64,000 nucleotides of DNA, taken from the NCBI RefSeq assembly GCF_014204935.1, contig NZ_JACHMJ010000001.1, forward strand, positions 2,852,001 to 2,916,000. The letters run 5' to 3'. Source of the DNA: Conyzicola lurida. GTDB lineage: Bacteria > Actinomycetota > Actinomycetes > Actinomycetales > Microbacteriaceae. The notes below the pieces were generated by a model, which saw nothing but the letters and a program-made list of their open reading frames with translations, was not told the origin of the DNA and ran no database searches. Below, piece by piece: positions 18,651 to 26,960 of this stretch (position 1 is the first letter of the stretch; each line of letters starts with the position of its first letter). Made by a program: the position numbers and the translations under genes.

Positions 18651-18716
18651 GTGGCGGAATACAGCGAGACGATTCGGCAGCGCCGATCGTCGCGCACGCC
18701 GTCGAGGCCGTGGTGA
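18651..18716 (+). CDS. Putative 21-residue upstream micro-ORF coupled to the next gene
   Basis: GTG at 18651 has the best ribosome site of the region (GGGGGAGAG at 18636-18644, six-base spacing). It opens a 21-codon frame starting [12 protein letters not shown] and ending SRPW. Its TGA (18714-18716) overlaps the GTG start of the next gene as GTGA. It could be a leader peptide for translational coupling, or the true N-terminus if a frameshift is present. No function is assigned. Confidence 0.35.
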   Translation: MAEYSETIRQRRSSRTPSRPW

Positions 18717-19336
18717 AGCCGCCGAGCGAGGCGGTGCGGCTGGATCCCCACCGCTGGCTCTTCCGTCAGGCCCTTCTCGCCACCGCCGCATTCCTGGTGC
18801 CCGTGTTCGCGGTGCTGTACTTCCTGACGATTCCCGCCGGCCCGTGGCTCGCCGTGCTGATCGTGCAGGTCGTGGCGAGCCTGCTGTTCGCGTACGCCGC
18901 CCGGTCGTTCCGCCGCGTCGCCGTCTGGGTCTCCCGCGACGGCATCGCCGAGCGGGGGTTCTTCGGCCGGCTGGTCTACCTCCCGGTCACCGACATCGGC
19001 TCGCTCGTGCTCGTGCACACCTATCACGGCGGCGGCGCCGACAGCCTGCCCCAGCTGTTCGTCTGCAGCCCCGCCGGCAAGCAGGTGATCCGCCTGCGCG
19101 GACAGTTCTGGTCGCTTGAGAACATGCGCTTGGTCGGCTCGACCCTCGGCGTGCAGATCACCGAACTGGGCGAGACGGTGTCGGCGCGCGAGCTGCTCGA
19201 GCAATACCCGGGGTTGCTGTACTGGTTCGAACGGCGGCCCGCCCTCGCGGTCGTGCTGTTCGCGGTCGCCGTCGTCGCCGGCGGGGTGCTGCTCTACGTC
19301 GGGCTCGCCTGGCTCGGCGTGACCACGACGACCTAG
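18713..19336 (+). CDS. Unassigned membrane protein with three predicted helices
   Basis: A 207-residue protein that I do not recognise. Two helices (residues about 18-40 and 43-62) frame a short loop. A soluble domain of about 110 residues includes [16 protein letters not shown], a pattern seen in PH-like bacterial domains. A last helix precedes a Thr-rich end. GTG 18713 overlaps the micro-ORF stop; GTG 18710 is an alternative. Its stop overlaps that of the convergent enolase-superfamily gene by four bases (CTAG). Confidence 0.6.
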   Translation: MKPPSEAVRLDPHRWLFRQALLATAAFLVPVFAVLYFLTIPAGPWLAVLIVQVVASLLFAYAARSFRRVAVWVSRDGIAERGFFGRLVYLPVTDIGSLVLVHTYHGGGADSLPQLFVCSPAGKQVIRLRGQFWSLENMRLVGSTLGVQITELGETVSARELLEQYPGLLYWFERRPALAVVLFAVAVVAGGVLLYVGLAWLGVTTTT

Positions 19337-20436
19337 GTCAGTTCGAGCGGCGGGCGCGACGCCCACGCGCGGAGCAGGTCGGCGCGAACCTCGACCCCGC
19401 TGCCCGGCCCGGTCGGCACCGCCAGCCGGCCGTCGACGAGCACGAACGGCTCGGTGAGGTCCTCGGCGAAGTAGCGGTTCGACGCGGAGGTGTCGCCCGG
19501 CAGGGTGAAGTTCTCCATCGCCGCGAGTGCGACGTTGGCGGCCCGGCCGATGCCCGTCTCGAGCATGCCGCCGCACCACACCGGCACGCCCAATTCGGCG
19601 CAGACGTCGTGGATGCGCGCGGCCTCGAGGTAGCCTCCCACGCGCCCGGCCTTGATGTTCACGATGCTCGTCGCGCCGCGGCCGATCACGTCGAACGCCA
19701 GCTCGGCACTCACGACCGACTCGTCGAGGCACACCGGGGTCTCGATGGCCTCGGCGAGCGCGATGTGGGTGAGGATGTCCTCCTCGACGAAGGGCTGCTC
19801 GATGAGCAGCAGGCCGAACTCGTCGAGCAGGCCGAGGTGTTCGATGTCGGCGCGGGTGTAGGCCGTGTTGGCGTCGACCTGCAGCAGCGTGTCTCCGATG
19901 AGCTCGCGCACCGCCCGCACGGGTTCGAGATCCCAGCCCGGCTTGATCTTCAGCTTGATGCGCCGATAGCCCTCGTCGACGTAGCCCGCAACCTCGGCCA
20001 GCAACTCCTCGACGGCCGGGGCGATGCCCACGGAGACGCCGCAGTCGACGAACTCGCGGTCGGCGCCGAAGTACTCGCCGAAGCTCACCCCGGCGGCCCG
20101 GGTCTGGGCGTCGAGCACCGCGGTCTCGACGGCGGCCTTCGCCATCCGGTTGCCGACGACGAATGCGAAGAGCGCGGCGATGCCCTCCGCCGCCACCTCC
20201 CCCGCTGCCAGCAGCGCGGGAGCGAGGTAGTGCCGGATGACGGCCTCGCAGCCGTCGACGTATTCGCTCGAGTAGACCGGGTCGGCCATGGCGACGCACT
20301 CGCCCCAGCCGTCGCCGACGGTCGTGCGCACCCTGACCAGCAGCACGTCGCGCGCGGTCTGGCGACCGAACGAGGTCTCGAACGGGCGCACGAGCGGCAT
20401 CGCCACCCGGTGGAGTTCGACCGCTTCGACGCGCAT
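19333..20436 (-). CDS. Enolase-superfamily o-succinylbenzoate synthase / N-acylamino acid racemase
   Basis: A 367-residue enzyme of the MenC type 2/NSAR group. The capping domain includes PFETSFG and [16 protein letters not shown]. The barrel carries the catalytic KLKIKPGWD pair of lysines, metal ligands in [17 protein letters not shown] and CLDESV, and [11 protein letters not shown]. By recollection it is close to the Amycolatopsis N-acylamino acid racemase, which also has synthase activity. The start is four bases after the TetR stop, in a three-gene operon with a saccharopine dehydrogenase-like protein. The context favours amino-acid metabolism over menaquinone synthesis. No other men genes are nearby. 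Confidence 0.82.
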   Translation of the reverse strand: MRVEAVELHRVAMPLVRPFETSFGRQTARDVLLVRVRTTVGDGWGECVAMADPVYSSEYVDGCEAVIRHYLAPALLAAGEVAAEGIAALFAFVVGNRMAKAAVETAVLDAQTRAAGVSFGEYFGADREFVDCGVSVGIAPAVEELLAEVAGYVDEGYRRIKLKIKPGWDLEPVRAVRELIGDTLLQVDANTAYTRADIEHLGLLDEFGLLLIEQPFVEEDILTHIALAEAIETPVCLDESVVSAELAFDVIGRGATSIVNIKAGRVGGYLEAARIHDVCAELGVPVWCGGMLETGIGRAANVALAAMENFTLPGDTSASNRYFAEDLTEPFVLVDGRLAVPTGPGSGVEVRADLLRAWASRPPLELT

Positions 20437-20440
20437 GGTT

Positions 20441-20974
20441 CTACTCGACCGCCGCGACGGAGTCGATCATGGTGTCCCACATGGCGTCGAGGTCGAGCTC
20501 CGGCGGGAATCGTCCGGCGAGTTCGAGCACGAGGATGCCGTGGCCCCAGGCCCAGAAGCTCATGCCGACGGTGAGGCTGGGGAACAGCGTGCCGTAGTCC
20601 ATGGTGGTGGCCTCCCCCACGGCGCGGATGAGCTGCGCGCCGAGGAACGGGCGCTCGTTCATCAGTCGGAACAGCTGCGGGTTGGCCCGGCCCAGCGACC
20701 GGTAGGCCGCGGCGATGACCCAGATGTGGTCGCGCCGGGTCGCCCCGGACGGCAACGACGCGGTGGCCGCGGCGAGTTCCTTGGCCCAGAGCCGGAATCC
20801 CACGTCGGCGAGCTGCTGCTCGATGTCGGCCTTGCTCGCGAACTGCTTGTAGAGCGAGGGCGGCTTGATGCCGGCGCGGCGGGAGATCGTGCCGACGCCG
20901 AGGTTCTCCAGACCCTCTTCCTCGAGCACCTCGAGGGCGATCGCGAGCAGTTCGTTGACGCGGGGTTCGCTCAC
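20441..20974 (-). CDS. TetR/AcrR-family transcriptional regulator
   Basis: A 177-residue regulator. The N-terminal helix-turn-helix reads LGVGTISRRAGIKPPSLYKQF, and the C-terminal domain is helical and ligand-binding. The GTG start overlaps the stop of the upstream dehydrogenase (GTGA), and its own stop lies four bases before the racemase-like gene. It is therefore an internal cistron of the operon it probably controls. No operator could be identified. Confidence 0.88.
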   Translation of the reverse strand: MSEPRVNELLAIALEVLEEEGLENLGVGTISRRAGIKPPSLYKQFASKADIEQQLADVGFRLWAKELAAATASLPSGATRRDHIWVIAAAYRSLGRANPQLFRLMNERPFLGAQLIRAVGEATTMDYGTLFPSLTVGMSFWAWGHGILVLELAGRFPPELDLDAMWDTMIDSVAAVE

Positions 20975-22251
20975 GTGGTCACCAGCCGGTCCTCGAGGCC
21001 GAACGGCTGGCCGTAACCGCCGTCGGCGACGGGCCGCGACATGAGTTCGAGGAACGGCGCGGCGTCGAACGCCTCGGGACCGAGCACTCCCCTGCCGGTC
21101 CAGGTGCCGGCGGCGAGCAGTTCGAGGGCGATCACCGGGTTCAGCGCCGTCTGCCAGACGACGCACTGGCTCTCGTACTCGGTCATCGTCCACTCGTTGT
21201 CGGCCACGTGGTACAGGTAGACCTCGCGGCGCGCACCGTCGTTACCCACGCCGGTGACCCACAGACCCGCGCAGGTCTTGCCGGTCATCAGCGGACCGAT
21301 GCTGGCGGGGTCGGGAAGGCCGGCGGCCACGACGTCGCGCGGTGCGACCTGCACCGGCCCGTTCGGGCTGCGCACCGTGAGCGGCTCGGTCTTGTCGAGG
21401 CCGAGCTGGTGCAGGGTCTTGAGGATGCCGATGAACTCGTTGCCGAGCCCGTACTTGAAGGTGACCCGCTTCGCGTCGATCCAGCGGGGCATCAGCAGCA
21501 CTTCCTCGTGCTCGACGTTCACGCACTCGACCGGGCCGATGCCCTCGGGGAACACGAACACCTCGGGCTCGCTGAACGGCTCGGTCGTGAACCAGCCCTT
21601 GTCCTTCTCCCAGACGACCGGCGGATTGAGGCATTCCTCGATGGTCGTCCAGATAGAGAAGGATGGCGCGAAGATCTCGTTTCCCGCCTCGTCGCGCACC
21701 ACGAGGTTCGCACCGTCGCGGGTACCCAGCTCGTCGATCTCGCTGAACAGGTGGTCGGCGGCATAGCGCGCGAACACGTCGCTCAGCCCGGGCTCGACGC
21801 CCATGCCGACGAGCGCCAGCCGGCCCTCGGTCTCCCAGTCGGGTGCCTGCGCGAACTGGTCGTCGCCGAGCTTCACGCCGGTCTGCGAGTGCGGGTAGGT
21901 GTGGTGCGGCTCGGAGAGGCTCATCGCCATGTCGAGGTAGTCGGCGCCGGCGGCGAGCGCACCGGCGAACACCGTCGGCACGAACTTCGGTTCGACCGCG
22001 TTCATCACGTGGGTGACACCGTGCTCGCGCGCGACGGCAGCGACGTCGTCGGGGTCCGAGGCGTCGATGCGGGCCGCCGCGAAGCGGGAGGCGACCGTGA
22101 CCCCGTGTTTGGCGGCGATCCAGGAGATCGTGCTCTGCGCCCGCGCGATGTCGTAGTCGCTCACCACGAGCTTCTCGAAGAATGTGCGGCGGGCAGCGAT
22201 TTTGGCGATAGCGTTTCCGACCCCACCGGCACCGACGAGCAAAATTCTCAT
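20971..22251 (-). CDS. Saccharopine dehydrogenase-family oxidoreductase
   Basis: A 426-residue NAD(P)-dependent enzyme. The Rossmann signature RILLVGAGGVGNAIAKIAAR opens the protein, followed by VVSDYDIARA for the cofactor ribose, then VMNAVEPKF and YLDMAMSLSEPHHTYPHSQ. Saccharopine dehydrogenase-like proteins interconvert secondary amines of amino acids with keto acids. The substrate here is not evident; lysine/saccharopine or a related opine-like compound is possible. First gene of the operon with TetR and racemase-like genes. ATG at 22251. Confidence 0.8.
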   Translation of the reverse strand: MRILLVGAGGVGNAIAKIAARRTFFEKLVVSDYDIARAQSTISWIAAKHGVTVASRFAAARIDASDPDDVAAVAREHGVTHVMNAVEPKFVPTVFAGALAAGADYLDMAMSLSEPHHTYPHSQTGVKLGDDQFAQAPDWETEGRLALVGMGVEPGLSDVFARYAADHLFSEIDELGTRDGANLVVRDEAGNEIFAPSFSIWTTIEECLNPPVVWEKDKGWFTTEPFSEPEVFVFPEGIGPVECVNVEHEEVLLMPRWIDAKRVTFKYGLGNEFIGILKTLHQLGLDKTEPLTVRSPNGPVQVAPRDVVAAGLPDPASIGPLMTGKTCAGLWVTGVGNDGARREVYLYHVADNEWTMTEYESQCVVWQTALNPVIALELLAAGTWTGRGVLGPEAFDAAPFLELMSRPVADGGYGQPFGLEDRLVTT

Positions 22252-22268
22252 ACGACGACGGTACCGCG

Positions 22269-22910
22269 TCAGGCTGTGCTTTCCACCCTGAGTCGCTTGG
22301 CCATTGGCGCCCAGATAATGAGCGCGACCGCCGCACCGAGCAGCGCGCCGGCGATGGTGTCGGTGATCCAGTGCGCCCCGAGATAGGTGCGGCTGAGCAT
22401 CATCAGCACCACGTAGGCGACTCCGGCCACCCACACCCAGGCACGCCAGAGGATGATGCCGAGGCAGACCACGAGGGTCGCCGCGTTCGCGCTGTGCCCG
22501 GAGGGGAACGAACCGAAGTCGGCGGTCACGAGCATGTCCTCGGGGCGGGGTCGGCCGAAGATGCTCTTCAGCAGCTGCACGAGCAGCGCGCTGGCCACGC
22601 TCGACACGGCGAGGAACAGAGCACTCCAGAACCGGCGGAGCACGCACAGCACGATCGCGATCACCGCGGGGAGCAGGAACGAGAACCAGCCGCCGCCGAG
22701 GAAGTTCATCAGCAGCGACGGCACCTCCCACAGCGGGCTGCGGTGCTCGACGATCTCCTGCATCCATTCGGCCTCGTCCTCGAAGGGCAGGTTGCCGCGG
22801 ATCAGGATGAGCGCACCGAGCGCGACCGCCAGCACGAGCGCGATAGCCCCGCTGACGACGGGCCACCGCCGCGAAACAGTGTTGACCACCGGCTGTTCGT
22901 TGTCGCTCAT
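22269..22910 (-). CDS. PAP2-family membrane phosphatase
   Basis: A 213-residue membrane protein with about five helices and the complete phosphatase signature: KSIFGRPRP (115-123), PSGHSAN (136-142) and SRTYLGAHWITD (173-184). Such enzymes dephosphorylate lipid phosphates, for example undecaprenyl diphosphate. The ATG overlaps the stop of the upstream membrane protein (ATGA). It is the last gene of a kinase/membrane protein/phosphatase operon and ends 18 bases before the divergent-sided dehydrogenase start. Confidence 0.88.
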   Translation of the reverse strand: MSDNEQPVVNTVSRRWPVVSGAIALVLAVALGALILIRGNLPFEDEAEWMQEIVEHRSPLWEVPSLLMNFLGGGWFSFLLPAVIAIVLCVLRRFWSALFLAVSSVASALLVQLLKSIFGRPRPEDMLVTADFGSFPSGHSANAATLVVCLGIILWRAWVWVAGVAYVVLMMLSRTYLGAHWITDTIAGALLGAAVALIIWAPMAKRLRVESTA

Positions 22911-24025
22911 TGCTGCTCCTCGTTTGCCGTCGGGTCAAAGGTCAGCGTAACCGTGAGGATGTCGCCGTCGAGACGCCACGCGACGGAGTCGAACACACTG
23001 CGCCCGACCGCGATGTACGGCGCGAGTTGGACGCGCGGGTTGCTGCCCGCAACACGGTCGACCGCGATGGTGCATGACGCCTCGTACCGGGTGCCGTCGA
23101 GCGTCAGGCGCATCCGGTCGCCCTTGAATGCCTCGCTGCCGCGCAGGTGGGAGACGACGGCGCGCACGTAGCCGCGTTCGGCCGCGGTCATGCGGTCGGC
23201 GTACCGCTGCGGATCGGTGGTCTGGTGCACGAGGCGCATGAGCCAGCTGCGCTCGGCGTCGAGCACCATCAGGGTGCGGAGCTCGCGGGCCAACAGTCGC
23301 GCGCGCTCGCCGTCGTCGTCCGTGAGCTCGGTCTCCGTGGAGACCCGCTGCAGGAACGGGAGCACCTGGCGCTCGAGGTGGACGAGGTGGCTCGCGGTCG
23401 CGTGCACGGGCGGCTCGGGGATGTCCGCGGCCGCGGGTGCGGACGCGGCGGCGCGCCAGTCGAGGATGCTGCGCACGAGGCTCGAGGCGAAGACCGAGGC
23501 GGCGAGACCGCAGGCGAGCACGGGGGTCGCCGGGAGGATCGCGAAGACCGCGGCCGGGACGTCGGCGGCGAAGGTGTCGGCCTGCAGGTAGGCGAGGCCG
23601 CCGATGAGCAGCGCGGAGACGAGGGTGCAGGCGAGGATCTCCCGGGCGGGGATGTAGGAGCCGAAGGTGAAGAGCAGGATGGCGAGGGTCACCGGAGCCC
23701 AGTCGTCGCGCACCACCTCGTTGGTGCCCCACTGGGCGAGCGAGTTGAACAGCACGGCGAGCAGCGAGAGAGCGCAGACGACCGCGTGCGCGAGGCGTGG
23801 GAAGGGCGCGCGGAACGGGCTCGTGGCGCGGATGTAGTACACCCCGGCGGCGCCGAAGGAGAGCAGCGCCGCCACCTCGAACGCCGGGGTGCTGATCTGG
23901 TCGAGCGTGTTGAGGCTCTCGCTGACCGCCACGACGTAGGCGACGGCGACCGCGATGATGACGAGCAGGCGGGCGGTGATGCCACCCAGGGGATCGAGCT
24001 CCTGGGCGCTGCGGCTCTCGCCCAT
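22907..24025 (-). CDS. Unassigned membrane protein with cytosolic C-terminal domain, partner of a histidine kinase
   Basis: A 372-residue protein that I do not recognise. About six hydrophobic helices fill residues 15-195. A soluble region of about 175 residues follows, with helices containing HLERQVLPFLQRVSTETELT and ARELRTLMVLDAERSWL, then a beta-rich end. No kinase motifs are visible, although the helices and position resemble a degenerate kinase. The ATG overlaps the kinase stop by one base (TGATG), and its own stop overlaps the PAP2 start. Tight coupling suggests a complex with the kinase. Confidence 0.6.
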   Translation of the reverse strand: MGESRSAQELDPLGGITARLLVIIAVAVAYVVAVSESLNTLDQISTPAFEVAALLSFGAAGVYYIRATSPFRAPFPRLAHAVVCALSLLAVLFNSLAQWGTNEVVRDDWAPVTLAILLFTFGSYIPAREILACTLVSALLIGGLAYLQADTFAADVPAAVFAILPATPVLACGLAASVFASSLVRSILDWRAAASAPAAADIPEPPVHATASHLVHLERQVLPFLQRVSTETELTDDDGERARLLARELRTLMVLDAERSWLMRLVHQTTDPQRYADRMTAAERGYVRAVVSHLRGSEAFKGDRMRLTLDGTRYEASCTIAVDRVAGSNPRVQLAPYIAVGRSVFDSVAWRLDGDILTVTLTFDPTANEEQQ

Positions 24026-25194
24026 CACGAGCGGGGCACCAGCATCGAGACGGCCGTGCCGGCACCCGGGGAGGTCCAGACCTGCACCGATCCGCCGATG
24101 TCGGCGATGCGGCCGCGCACCGAGTGGCGCAACCCCAGGCGGTCGGGGTGCGTGTCGGCCTCGACGAAACCGACGCCCGAGTCGATCACCATGACGCACA
24201 GTTCCTCGTCGGTCGCGATGACGGTGAGCTCGGCCGAGTTCGTGCCGGAGTGCGCCGCCACGTTGGTCAGGCACTGCAGCACGGCGAGGCCGAGGGCCAT
24301 CGAGATGCGCGGGCCGAGCGAGTCGATCGCCGAGACCTCGCCGGCGATGGTGACCTCGAGGCCCTGCGCTCGCGCCTCCTCGACCGCCGCCGCCACGTCG
24401 CCGGCGAGCACGCCTTGCGCCGCCTGCGGCGACCGCGCCACGTCGGAGCTGACGAGCGCCACGCTGCGCTGGATCTGGGCGCGGGCGGCGTCGCTCAGCC
24501 GGCCGGGGGCGATGGTGCCGATCACCGACAGTTCGTTGAGCACCGTGTCGTGCACCATGGCCGAGGAGACGTGTTCGGCGCGGGTGATCTCGCCGGCCAC
24601 GAGCTCGTCGCGGCTGGCGCGGCTGAGCACGGGCTCGCTCGTGCGGGAACGCTTCCGGCTCAGGTCGAGCAGCGTGAGGATGAGCAGGAAGATGAGCGCG
24701 CAGCCCACCGCGGGGACGTCGAGCGAGTAGCCGTGGCCGAGCTGCAGCGAGAGGAGCGCGACGGGGATCTCGGCGATGGCGGCCGCGACGATGATCCCGA
24801 CCGCGCCGGATCGGCTTCGGCCCACGATCACGCCGAAGTTGATGATCGCGATCTTCGACAGCGAGAGGAAGATCGAGTCGCTGGAGTCGCCCGTGCGCAG
24901 GAAGGGAAGAAGCGCGCCGGCGAAGACGACGTTGCCCACGAGTGCCAGGGCGCCGGCGAGCACGAGCACCGGCACGCGGTCGCCCGCCGGGATGGCGACG
25001 AGGATTCCGGCCGTGGCGACGGCGAACAGGCCGAGGAATACCGGCCAGACGATGACGGCCGAGCGGTCGAGTTGGATCAGCAGAAGGCTCGCGAAAGCGG
25101 AGGAGAGGCACACCATCCCCATCCACAGGGCACCCCGGGAGAGAGCCAGATTGGTGGTTCTCGCCGCCAAGCTGTTGGGGAAGACCAAAGACAT
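24025..25194 (-). CDS. Sensor histidine kinase (membrane, NarX/DesK-like)
   Basis: A 389-residue protein. About five to six helices occupy residues 20-180. A dimerisation helix has the likely phospho-acceptor His215 in MVHDTVLNEL, and the ATPase domain has N-box Asn311 in LQCLTNVAAHSG, G1 DSGVG (338-342) and a C-terminal SPGAGTAV. It is shorter than kinases with a sensory loop, so the signal may be within the membrane. ATG 25194 has AAAGG eight bases upstream. No response regulator is adjacent. The two downstream genes overlap it. Confidence 0.82.
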   Translation of the reverse strand: MSLVFPNSLAARTTNLALSRGALWMGMVCLSSAFASLLLIQLDRSAVIVWPVFLGLFAVATAGILVAIPAGDRVPVLVLAGALALVGNVVFAGALLPFLRTGDSSDSIFLSLSKIAIINFGVIVGRSRSGAVGIIVAAAIAEIPVALLSLQLGHGYSLDVPAVGCALIFLLILTLLDLSRKRSRTSEPVLSRASRDELVAGEITRAEHVSSAMVHDTVLNELSVIGTIAPGRLSDAARAQIQRSVALVSSDVARSPQAAQGVLAGDVAAAVEEARAQGLEVTIAGEVSAIDSLGPRISMALGLAVLQCLTNVAAHSGTNSAELTVIATDEELCVMVIDSGVGFVEADTHPDRLGLRHSVRGRIADIGGSVQVWTSPGAGTAVSMLVPRS

Positions 25195-25232
25195 GTGAGG
25201 AGCCTTTCTCCCCACAGGATAGCGGTGATAAC

Positions 25233-25254
25233 GCAGCCCCAGAATTGGGGCTGC
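25233..25254 (-). terminator. Hairpin terminator after the efflux gene
   Basis: GCAGCCCC/GGGGCTGC makes a perfect 8-bp stem with a six-base loop, nine bases beyond the efflux stop on the minus strand. The trailing sequence is only weakly T-rich. Confidence 0.6.
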
Positions 25255-25263
25255 GCGGCCGCG

Positions 25264-26535
25264 TCAGTGCACGAGCGCCGGCACCGTGCGGGGGCGCACG
25301 ACGACCAGCATCACGGTGAACGAGACCGCGGCGGTGATGGCCATGACCGCGCCCATCGGCACGGCGTCGTGGATGCCGAACAGCCCGACGATCGGCGAGA
25401 TGAGACCGGCGAGACCGAAGTTGACGGCACCCATGACCGAGGCCGCGGTCGCCGCTTCCCCGCCGTGGTTCATCAGGCCGAGCACCTGCTGGCAGGGGAA
25501 CGCGAACCCGCACGAGGTGATGAAGAAGAACAGGGGGACGAGGATGCCGGCGAGCCCGACGTTCGCCAGGTCGAGTGCGACGATCGTGAGGGCCGACACG
25601 AGCATGCCGGTGATCGCGCCGAACAGGATCCACTGCGGGCCGACCCACTTGGCCAGACGCGAGCTGGCCTGCACGCCGAGGACCACACCGACCGAGTTGA
25701 CCGCGAACAGCACGCCGAACTCCTGCGGGTTGAGGCCGTAGATGTCCTGGAACAGGAAGGACGATGACGAAAGGTACGCGAATAGCCCCGAGAAGGTCAT
25801 GCCGGCGATGATCGTCACGCCGACGAAGACGCGGTCGGTGAACAGCGCCTTGTAGCGCTCGCCGACGGAGCTGTGCCCTCGGTCCGACCGACGCTCGGCC
25901 GGGAGGGTCTCGACGAGGAAGAAGATCGCGGCGAGGATCGCGAGGATGCCGTAGGCGGCGAGGAACCAGAAGATTCCGCGCCAGTCGAGCACGATGAGCA
26001 GTTGCGACCCGATCAGCGGCGCGAGGATCGGCGCGAGGCCGCTCACCAGCGCGAGGCGCGACAGCATACGCACGAGAGGCAGGCCGCCGAAGAGGTCGCG
26101 CACCATGGCCATCGCCACCACACCGCCGCCGGCGGCGCCGACGCCCTGCAGCACGCGGAACACGCCGACCCACATGACGTCGGGGGCGAAGGCGACGCCG
26201 AAGCTCGCGACGATGTGCACCGCGGTCGCGATGATGAGCGGCACGCGGCGCCCCACCTTGTCGCTCCACGGGCCGACGAGCAGCTGGCCGAGCGCGAATC
26301 CGATCGTGGTCGCGGTCAGCGTGAGCTGGATCGCGGCCGCCGACACCCCGAGCTCCGCCGAGATGACCGGGAAGGCCGGGAGGTAGAGGTCGATCGTGAA
26401 CGGGCCGAGCGCGGTGAGAGCACCGAGCACAACGACATAGACGATTCTCTGGCGGCGCGACAGCGAGTCGCCGGGGTGCACAACGGTGGTCAAAGGATTC
26501 CTAGGAGAACGAGGCGAGCGAGGCAGAACGCTCAT
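25264..26535 (-). CDS. MFS drug efflux transporter, Bcr/CflA family
   Basis: A 423-residue protein with twelve predicted helices. Family marks are LGPFTIDLYLPAFP in helix 1, GPWSDKVGRRVPL in loop 2-3 and VFRVLQGVGAAGG in helix 4, with the Bcr-like LDWRGIFWFLA after helix 6. It should export drugs or small metabolites by proton antiport. ATG at 26535; a later in-frame start would drop the hydrophilic first 20 residues. No regulator sits next to it. Confidence 0.88.
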   Translation of the reverse strand: MSVLPRSPRSPRNPLTTVVHPGDSLSRRQRIVYVVVLGALTALGPFTIDLYLPAFPVISAELGVSAAAIQLTLTATTIGFALGQLLVGPWSDKVGRRVPLIIATAVHIVASFGVAFAPDVMWVGVFRVLQGVGAAGGGVVAMAMVRDLFGGLPLVRMLSRLALVSGLAPILAPLIGSQLLIVLDWRGIFWFLAAYGILAILAAIFFLVETLPAERRSDRGHSSVGERYKALFTDRVFVGVTIIAGMTFSGLFAYLSSSSFLFQDIYGLNPQEFGVLFAVNSVGVVLGVQASSRLAKWVGPQWILFGAITGMLVSALTIVALDLANVGLAGILVPLFFFITSCGFAFPCQQVLGLMNHGGEAATAASVMGAVNFGLAGLISPIVGLFGIHDAVPMGAVMAITAAVSFTVMLVVVRPRTVPALVH

Positions 26536-26640
26536 GGCCGCACCCGGGTCGGCGGGCGGCGCGGACGGCCCCTACCTGCGAACCCCCGCTGACAACCCTA
26601 TAACCAACGGATGTCGCACGCGCGGGCCCCGCGCCCGGGT

Positions 26641-26766
26641 TGTGCGGCGCTCAGCGACGTCTCGTTCGCGGCGGGTTGTTCCGCACGCGCAGGTTCGTGC
26701 GGGTGTGCGGCGCTCAGCGACGTCTCGTTCGCGGCGGGATGTTCCGCACGCGCAGGTTCGTGCGGC
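26641..26766. repeat. Two-copy 63-bp tandem repeat (dispersed repeat family, copy B)
   Basis: TGTGCGGCGCTCAGCGACGT begins one unit at 26641 and a second at 26704. The units differ at about two positions. On the opposite strand the unit contains GACGTCGCTGAGCGCCGCACA, the core shared with copies C and D. Confidence 0.9.
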
Positions 26767-26850
26767 AGCGTGCGAGACAAAGCTCCGCGCGGCGTCCTGC
26801 GCGCGGGCGTAGGCGCGGGCCGCGCACCGGGTTTCGCGGCGGGCTCCGAC

Positions 26851-26899
26851 CGCCCAACAGGATGGATCGCCGTCGCCACCCACCCAACAGGACGGATCG
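26851..26899. repeat. CCCAACAGG direct repeat
   Basis: CGCCCAACAGGATGGATCG (26851) and CACCCAACAGGACGGATCG (26881) are 17/19 identical, exactly 30 bases apart. A partial inverted copy CATCCTGTCGGCGGG follows at about 26926. The function is unknown. Confidence 0.7.
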
Positions 26900-26960
26900 G
26901 GCAGATCGGGCCCGCACATCCTGTCGGCGGGCGGGCGAGAGCGCGCGGCGACCAGCGCGG

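Larger units (their letters stand above)
26536..26960. other. Long intergenic region with tandem and direct repeats
   Basis: This 425-base gap holds no plausible gene. It contains the 63-bp tandem repeat (26641-26766) and the paired CCCAACAGG element (26851-26899). Short open frames here only translate the repeats. Confidence 0.7.

Noticed and set aside
22907-26269. Single 1120-residue minus-strand frame through the kinase and efflux genes
   Set aside because: Only the last 372 residues look like protein; the rest is a shifted reading of the kinase and efflux genes.
26641-26899. Possible CRISPR array
   Set aside because: Only two units, no spacers of constant length between identical repeats, and no cas genes in the window.
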